A DNA stretch of 64,000 nucleotides from Aselliscus stoliczkanus. Taxonomy: Eukaryota > Chordata > Mammalia > Chiroptera > Hipposideridae. The stretch is from contig CM066731.1 in the NCBI GenBank assembly GCA_033961575.1, positions 78,327,501-78,391,500 of the forward strand, read 5' to 3'. Made by a program: the position numbers and the translations under genes. This document shows, piece by piece, positions 58,245 through 64,000 of the stretch. Each line of letters starts with the position of its first letter. Within the stretch, counting starts at the first letter, position 1. The notes beneath the pieces are model-generated. The model did not search any database and was not told the origin of the DNA. It was given only the letters and a program-made list of their open reading frames with translations.

Positions 58245-58790
58245 TAAAGTGTTAGAATAATGTTAATGTAAGTTTAGGGGTATAGGTATCTATATAAACT
58301 ATGTGTGTGTGTATATATACACACACACATATATGCTTAAGTTTAGGGGTTTAAATAGGATATAATTTGAGAGATATAGATTAATTAGATACATTGATAT
58401 CTATATGTTTAAGAATATTGATATTTATTTAAATTAAGAGCATAGCTATCTACATAAACTTAGGGGTGTATACATCTATAAAAATATAGGAGCATGGATA
58501 TCTATGTAAGTTAGAGGTGTAGATAACGATATAAGTTAAAGATATAAATATCTAAGTTAGAGGTATATAAATATCTATATAAGCTTAGGGAAATAGATAA
58601 CTGTCACTGTAAGCTACTGAGCTAGCTATTTATATAAGTGCTGAAATATAGGTATCTACAAGTTTAGAGGTTAGCTATATATGTGAGCTTATGAATATCT
58701 ATATATCTACATCTATTGATTGATCAATCGATTGATAGATAGATTCTAGGTTCCTATTTAAGCTAGATTATAGATGTCTATATAATTCCT
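58245..58790. repeat. Decayed AT-rich tandem array
   Basis: A motif like AGTTTAGGGGTATAGGTATC TATATAA recurs irregularly at roughly 25-60 bp spacing: near 58270, 58338, 58455, 58480, 58510, 58555, 58580 and 58655. Individual units are strongly diverged and some are truncated. A (GT)n/(AC)n palindrome lies at 58302-58330. This looks like an old minisatellite. Confidence 0.7.
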
Positions 58791-59690
58791 GCTTTGTTGC
58801 TACAATTCATGAATCACATCTTTGAACACTAACTAAAAAAATATGTTATTTTTATTTTGCATTATTCAATTGTATTAGGAGCTCTGATAAACCATGCAGA
58901 CTTTCTTATGGGCACTGCATTGATTATCACTTCCTGGAAATTAAGAAAGTTTGTCTTTCCATCACAGGCCCAATTTAATGATAGATATGATCTGTTACTA
59001 TGGATTTTATAATTAGAGAGACCCAGGTCCATGTCTTTTTCTGCATCATATTGTGTATGTAACTTGCTTTGTAATCAATAAAATAAAAATAATGGGTTAA
59101 TTGTAAAGATGAAAGTGTATGACAGATGAGAATTTCTAAGAGATTTTGTCATGCATACATTTCTTCCACTGACCTTTAAATTGATTGGGGTTATCATAGC
59201 CCTGGTGGAGCCTGTGATTCTCTGGGTTTCTCTTATGGAGTCACATATACATGGAAGATGGGGAGACACGTAGGTTCCTCCAGGGACAGATTATAGAGAA
59301 TCCCCAATAAGGAAGAATCAACCCAAGTCCCTTCAGTTCTTAGAAGGCAGGGGCTAACATAGCAAAAAGAGTGGACTAAAGATTGGTACCAAAAGTCATT
59401 CTTAAAATAGGTTCAAACTCTTTTCTCTCAAGTGATGCCCCTAAGTTTTAGTTTCTAAATCTATAAGGTGATAATAAATAGTGTACTAACGTACTGAGTG
59501 AAGACAACTAGACTCTACAAAAACTTCAATAAACCAATATCACCACAGAAGGAGGTAGTGTATAGCCAGACATTAGGTGGGTTGGTCTTGAGATTAGCTG
59601 AAGGAGAGAGGGCACCATCACTGATTTATTCCATGTGCCCCACTGTAAATGCTGAATTTTTGTATACCATAGCTTGTTTACCTTAACAAT
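58791..59690. other. Intergenic sequence, nothing firmly recognised
   Basis: 59410-59480 may be a MIR fragment; otherwise unique-looking. Confidence 0.4.
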
Positions 59691-59699
59691 AATAAAACA

Positions 59700-60430
59700 C
59701 ATTAGAGATTAATTTACCCATTTTGCAAATGAGAAACAGAGTCAAAGAGATTGTCAACAAAAGGTTGCTGCCACCAACTTAATGCCAACAGGAGTCCCCC
59801 ATTCTGGGGTGAAGTAAAAAGAGAGACTTTATTTAGGTGAACAGTTTGCAAAAAAGGGAAACAGCTTTCAGTGGAAACTGAAAGCACACTTCCTCAAGAC
59901 AAAGGGAAACCCCACTTATATAGAGAAAATCCCTGCACTTGTTGGTCCATCTTTATGCAAATGAGAATCCAATTTTGCATAATTTGATTGTTTCACATAG
60001 CACTGTCATGATTGGTCAGAATTGTGCATCCTAATTGGTCATAATGAAGCCACTCTGATAGGTCAGTAAAGATGCAAAGAAAACATAGCTCCACAGATCC
60101 AATTGAATGGGACAGGTTTCAGCCCATTGGTCAAAATTTGACTCCAGGAACTCATAAGGGTCAGCTCAGAAGGGAGAAACATAATGCAGAAAGCTAGGCA
60201 GTCCAGTCTGTGGCTTTTCCCTGAAAATCAGCATATGTGGGAGACCCACTGTAAATAACAATTGTAAGACTTATTATGAATTTGGGCTCAGTTAGCCACA
60301 GGGTATTCCTTTTTACAGGTATATTCCTTTTTGGGATCAACAAGATTAAGTAATCAATCCTACCTTTCATGGCTACTATGTAGAAAAAGCAGAGGTAAAC
60401 ACAGGTAGATTTCCTCTAATTCCTGTTTTG
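59700..60430 (+). mobile_element. MIR SINE relic split by an LTR
   Basis: Left part ACCCATTTTGCAAATGAGAA ACAGAGTCAAAGAGAT and right part AGATTAAGTAATCAATCC ... join into MIR core order (GAGAGGTTAAGTAAC in the consensus). The interruption is the LTR at 59752-60342. Confidence 0.7.
59752..60342 (-). mobile_element. Solo LTR, 591 bp, inside a MIR
   Basis: Termini TGTCAACAAA and TGGGATCAACA (TG...CA), with a 4-bp target duplication AGAT at 59748-59751 and 60343-60346. A 4-bp duplication fits class I (gammaretrovirus-like) ERVs. On the minus strand a TATATAAG box lies near 59920, an AATAAAG signal near 59830, and three CCAAT boxes lie upstream in U3 (TGATTGGTCA-type at about 60010-60062). No viral genes adjoin. 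Confidence 0.85.
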
Positions 60431-61210
60431 TGTATAATATTTCAAAATCTGCTCAGCTGTGTGTTTGTCCTCATGAAAAAAAATGTTCAAATATTTTCTT
60501 GATTACACTGATCATTTTTTCTTTGCTGCATACCCCTATTTGGGGCCAACTTCCCCCAAATGTCCTAACACACAGGTCAAACTCTCACAGACCTGCCTTC
60601 TTGTGTAGTTTCTTCTTGTTTACCAGATGTATGACTCTGTAGTCCACCTGAAGATTTGCAGTAGCCCTATAACTCTCCAACTCATAATCCCAAATGGGAC
60701 TCTGGGCCTAGTAAAACAAGCTCTCACTTTCCTATTCTGTCCACTTATCCAGTGATGATTTCCTGTAGTACACCATCTCAAACAATATTTTTCATAAAGC
60801 AATTCTTAAACATATGTCATTTGTTAGGGGGCATGATAAATTCATCAGGTAGGTATTTAGTATAAGAATGGTGTAGGGATAAGTTACGTGTTTTGTCTCA
60901 CCAATTAGAGATTGCATGAGGGTTTTGACCAAAATAATTGGTTTACATAAAATCTTTTAACATTGCTTAAATATTATTAAGCTCTGTTTTCTCTTTTTCA
61001 TCCCATCTTAATTTTGACCCTCAGCCTTTCTCACTTAAATTTGTTTTAATGAAGTGTTTCTTTTTTATTGAATAAATTTAACATGTAATATTGTATAAAT
61101 TTAAGGTGTAAATTAAGCATGCTACATTTATATATTGTAATATGATAAATATCATTTGGATTTTTATGATATCATTTGCTTCTACTTTGCCCTCCCTTTC
61201 TTTCAAACTA
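60431..61210. other. Intergenic sequence, nothing recognised
   Basis: Short frames only (70 codons or less), no motif. Confidence 0.5.
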
Positions 61211-61225
61211 CTCTCCATGTCTTTT

Positions 61226-61328
61226 TCTTTTTTTTTTAGGGCAGTGTCACTGGTCCTCATATATGGGACCCGAACCAGGGCTGCTGGCTTCCCAAGCACC
61301 ACTTAACCACTGTGCCACTTGGCCGGCC
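61226..61328 (-). mobile_element. Short tRNA-derived SINE (type A), copy 6
   Basis: Minus strand; head GGCCGGCCAAGTGGCACAGT in reverse complement. Flanks CTCTCCATGTCTTTT (61211-61225) and CTCTCCATATGTTTT (61329-61343) are a slightly diverged target duplication. Confidence 0.95.
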
Positions 61329-61343
61329 CTCTCCATATGTTTT

Positions 61344-63115
61344 TAAGAATGAGATTTTTGAGAGAGAAATGTTATATATCAGTTCCTCAGTCAATTCTTG
61401 AACACTTTGTCTCCTACAAAATAAACTTATGTACAACACTTTTATAAAACTTCCCTGATGGGCTTCTTTCCACTGTCTTGAAAACATATTACACTTCATA
61501 CCAACTGTATTAAGCCACTCAATGCTCTCTTCAGCATATTTGCATATCCACACCACCAATGCACTGAATTTGGACACTCTTCTTTTTCAATGTTACTCTT
61601 TCTTGCCCGTGCCTTACCACAGCTCTAATACTCAACAAAGCCTGTGAACCCCAACCTCTGGACTGTGTGTCTTAACACTGCTTCCCATGGGACCTTGCTT
61701 AATTCTTCCTAAGGCTGACATTCTTCATTAACATCATTATTATGGTTTAGAGTTTATATTATACTATATATTTATTAAGAAACTTAATACCATTGGGAGA
61801 TACTTCATATTATACACTAGTATCTATACATGGTCTCATAAGGTACTCTTTCAGAGAATTTATGAAGAAATCTGTTCATGAGGGAGATGTCAGTGTGAAC
61901 CAGAGCAGGTCATCTCAGTTACCATAGGTTATTGATCATAGGTGAATGAATGTAGATGATACACACTAATTAACCCCTCCATGTAATTAAATTCTGCGAA
62001 TTATAAAAAGTACATCACAAAAAAGTACATTGTACCATGATACAATACCCACATCCTTAAGAATAAGTAAATATAATTTGAATTGAATATTTACTGACAT
62101 ATGAAAACATGATATTTTAATTACTCACAGTATTACTACATAGGCAACATAAAGCTATGAATATTTATTTGTTGCCTATTTCTGGAAACCAACTGTAGAC
62201 ACTGCCATGTACAGAGAATTTCAGGATACTCATTTCTACTTTGTTTCACTATTCCTTGAAAGATGTCATGATGAAAGTGCTAAATTGAAATCTATTATTA
62301 CCCAATTTTCTTTAAGCCTGTAGAAGCCAGTTAGTTTTATTTTACACATTGTCATACCATCACAGTCATGTTGAGGAAAATGGACACTCAAAAAGTATTT
62401 GTTGCATGAATGGATGGATGAATGAATAGAAGAATAAAGGCAGCGAAAAGTTAATTTTTTTATCACAATTTAATAATTGCATGTTGGCTGGAGCTGGAGT
62501 GACAGATTAGAATTCTAAAGAGCCCCACCCTCAGAGTAAGTTTGTAGTCACCAGCCAATATCAGTGAATTCAATGGCAAAGGGTAGTCAAGGTAGATGGT
62601 TTACAAAGAACAGTTAAGAGACATTTTCCCTGAGGCATGTGAAACTTCTCCCAGATAAGGGTGGGAGATAGCAGGGGAACGGAAAGAAATCCACCAGAGG
62701 CATTTATACTATCAGCAGAGGGAAAATGAAAGTTAGACAGAAGAGTTGAGGTAACCTACCCTGGATAATGAATTTGAGGCAAGAGAGGAAAGAAGAATGC
62801 TTACAAAGGCCTCAAGAGCTATAAGGGTCCTATGACATCTGCCATATCCCTTTCAAAAGTTGTGGGAGGAGAAATAAGGATAGAACATAATAGAGGCACA
62901 GAAAATAGTGAATGAGTCTGGAAAAACAACACAGAGCTGTGCATTAGGAAAATGTAGGAAAAAAAAAGTGGATAAAAAATCTTTCTGGGAAAAACATACA
63001 TTTTTTAAACAGGTAAGCAATGATAGCATGGCTGACCCATTACAACAAACAAAGGTGTTTAGAAGGTAACAGAGTGAAATACTGAAGGTAACAAATGAGA
63101 GGGGAGAAAAACAGA
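61344..63115. other. Intergenic sequence, nothing firmly recognised
   Basis: 1.8 kb; 62395-62430 holds a short GAATGGATGGATGAATGAAT run. No gene supported. Confidence 0.45.
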
Positions 63116-63935
63116 AAAACTGTCAAAGTAAAATAATGGATAAAACATTCTTCAAAATTTAGGGTAAAATGAAATCATTCTCATATACACAAAATCTGAC
63201 AGAATTTTTTTTTCAGCAGACTTGCACAATACAAAATGTTAATAAAAAATTGTAGACTAAAATGAAATGATACCAGGAATAAATTCAGATACTCAAGAAA
63301 AAATTAACAACAGCAGAAACAATGAGTATTTTGTTAAATAGAAAAATGCCCTTTTATAATTATCTCTTTATATTTGAAAAAGACAATTGAGTAAATAAAG
63401 TAAAAATAATAAAAATATATAGTAGTGTTTTTAGTGTAGTTATACAAATAAAATTAAAGGCAATAAAAGTTAAAGGATGAAAATGGGTCAACAAAAGTAC
63501 ATTCATGTAAGTTTTTACATCGTCTATAAGATAGTATATGATTTAAAGACATATTTTCATAACTTGAAGATCTTATAGTTTCTAGAGCAATTGATGAAAT
63601 AATAATGTAAAACTATAAAGCAAAATACTCAATAAAAATATTAAAATGGAATTACAAAACGCATTTCACTCAAAACAATGTAGGAAGAAACAAAAAACAT
63701 TAAAAAGGGGTAACAAATACAAACAAATATAAATATGAGAAATTTAAGTACAAGAACCCCAACAATTAACATTAAATGTAATTGGCTCAAACACTTAAAT
63801 TAAAAGGCAAAAATTATTAACTGCATTAAACAGAACTAAAATAAAGAAGAAAATAATTTAAAATATATATATAAGACCCAATTACATACTTCTTACAAAA
63901 AATAAACATTAAAGTAAAGACACAGAATATAGAGA
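63116..63935 (+). mobile_element. Old L1 (ORF1 end to ORF2 start)
   Basis: TAGGGTAAAATGAAATCATT then CAGACTTGCACAATACAAAA follows ORF1-to-ORF2 junction sequence, and 63760-63925 (CAATTAACATTAAATGTAAT TGG, TACATACTTCTTACAAAAAA) is the ORF2 endonuclease start. Stops throughout. It is cut at about 63936 by a younger L1. Confidence 0.7.
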
Positions 63936-64000
63936 GGGGAGATCTAAGATGGAGAAGTAGATAAATACTGACTGTGCCTTTCTCCTTCTGTGAACAAATC
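63936..64000 (+). mobile_element. 5' end of a younger L1, running off the window
   Basis: GGGGAGATCTAAGATGGAGA AGTAGATAAATACTG followed by CTTTCTCCTTCTGTGAACAA resembles an L1 5'UTR start (the AAGATGGCGG-type opening). A full 5' end would mean the element could be full-length beyond the window. Confidence 0.65.

Overview
The window looks like an AT-rich, gene-poor stretch of a mammalian chromosome. I found no host protein-coding gene, spliced exon, rRNA, functional tRNA, CRISPR array or bacterial-type feature. Nearly every long reading frame lies inside a transposon or a simple repeat. The repeat content points to a bat: LINE-1 3' ends of a type I associate with Chiroptera, several lineage-specific tRNA-derived SINEs whose heads read GGCCGGCCGAGTGGC or close variants, and relatively young Tc1/mariner DNA transposons, which are unusual in mammals other than bats. 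I suspect a yinpterochiropteran (rhinolophoid) bat, but that is inference from memory of repeat families, not a database match.

Layout. 0-3 kb: decayed ERVL-type pol on the minus strand, apparently split by an LTR. 3.8-4.0 kb: a MITE-like element. 5-13 kb: an old L1 piece, long SINEs (5.7, 8.7, 9.5 kb), a (CA)n tract, MIR fragments and a short SINE at 12.4 kb. 12.9-13.6 kb: a 5'-inverted L1. 17.1-18.25 kb: a solo LTR with target duplication. 19.7-22.9 kb: one minus-strand L1 carrying three SINEs and a solo LTR, with a mariner relic at its end. 24.9-25.5 kb: a second mariner relic of the same family in opposite orientation, inside a GATA repeat. 25.8-28.3 kb: L1 3' end and older L1. 28.3-37.7 kb: a nearly full-length L1 with long 5'UTR, broken ORF1 and ORF2, interrupted by a 1.3-kb mariner that itself holds a SINE; the older L1 resumes after it. 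39.7-40.6 kb: MLT1-type LTR and MIR. 41.4-45.8 kb: a second mariner of the same family as the 35.5-kb copy, minus strand, split by an internally deleted L1. 46.2-48.0 kb: old L1 holding a 5'-inverted L1 and a SINE. 48.05-48.64 kb: ERVL integrase relic. 49.8-50.0 kb: 85-bp tandem duplication. 51.9-53.4 kb: another 5'-inverted L1. 53.8-54.8 kb: L2, an ancient repeat and a Tigger MITE. 56.4 kb: MaLR LTR. 58.2-58.8 kb: decayed AT-rich tandem array. 59.75-60.34 kb: solo LTR inside a MIR. 63.1-64 kb: old L1 with a younger L1 5' end running off the window.

The elements do not cooperate as a pathway; they form a record of nested insertion. Target-site duplications and interruption order give a relative timeline (old L1, then younger L1, then mariner, then SINE at 26-38 kb; mariner then L1 at 41-46 kb). 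I found no undescribed functional system. The most interesting content is the nested architecture, three twin-priming-type L1 inversions, the SINE subfamily relationships (a hairpin-ended short form contained in a longer form with AATAAA plus TCTTT), and an extra 1.8-kb block in one L1 5'UTR.
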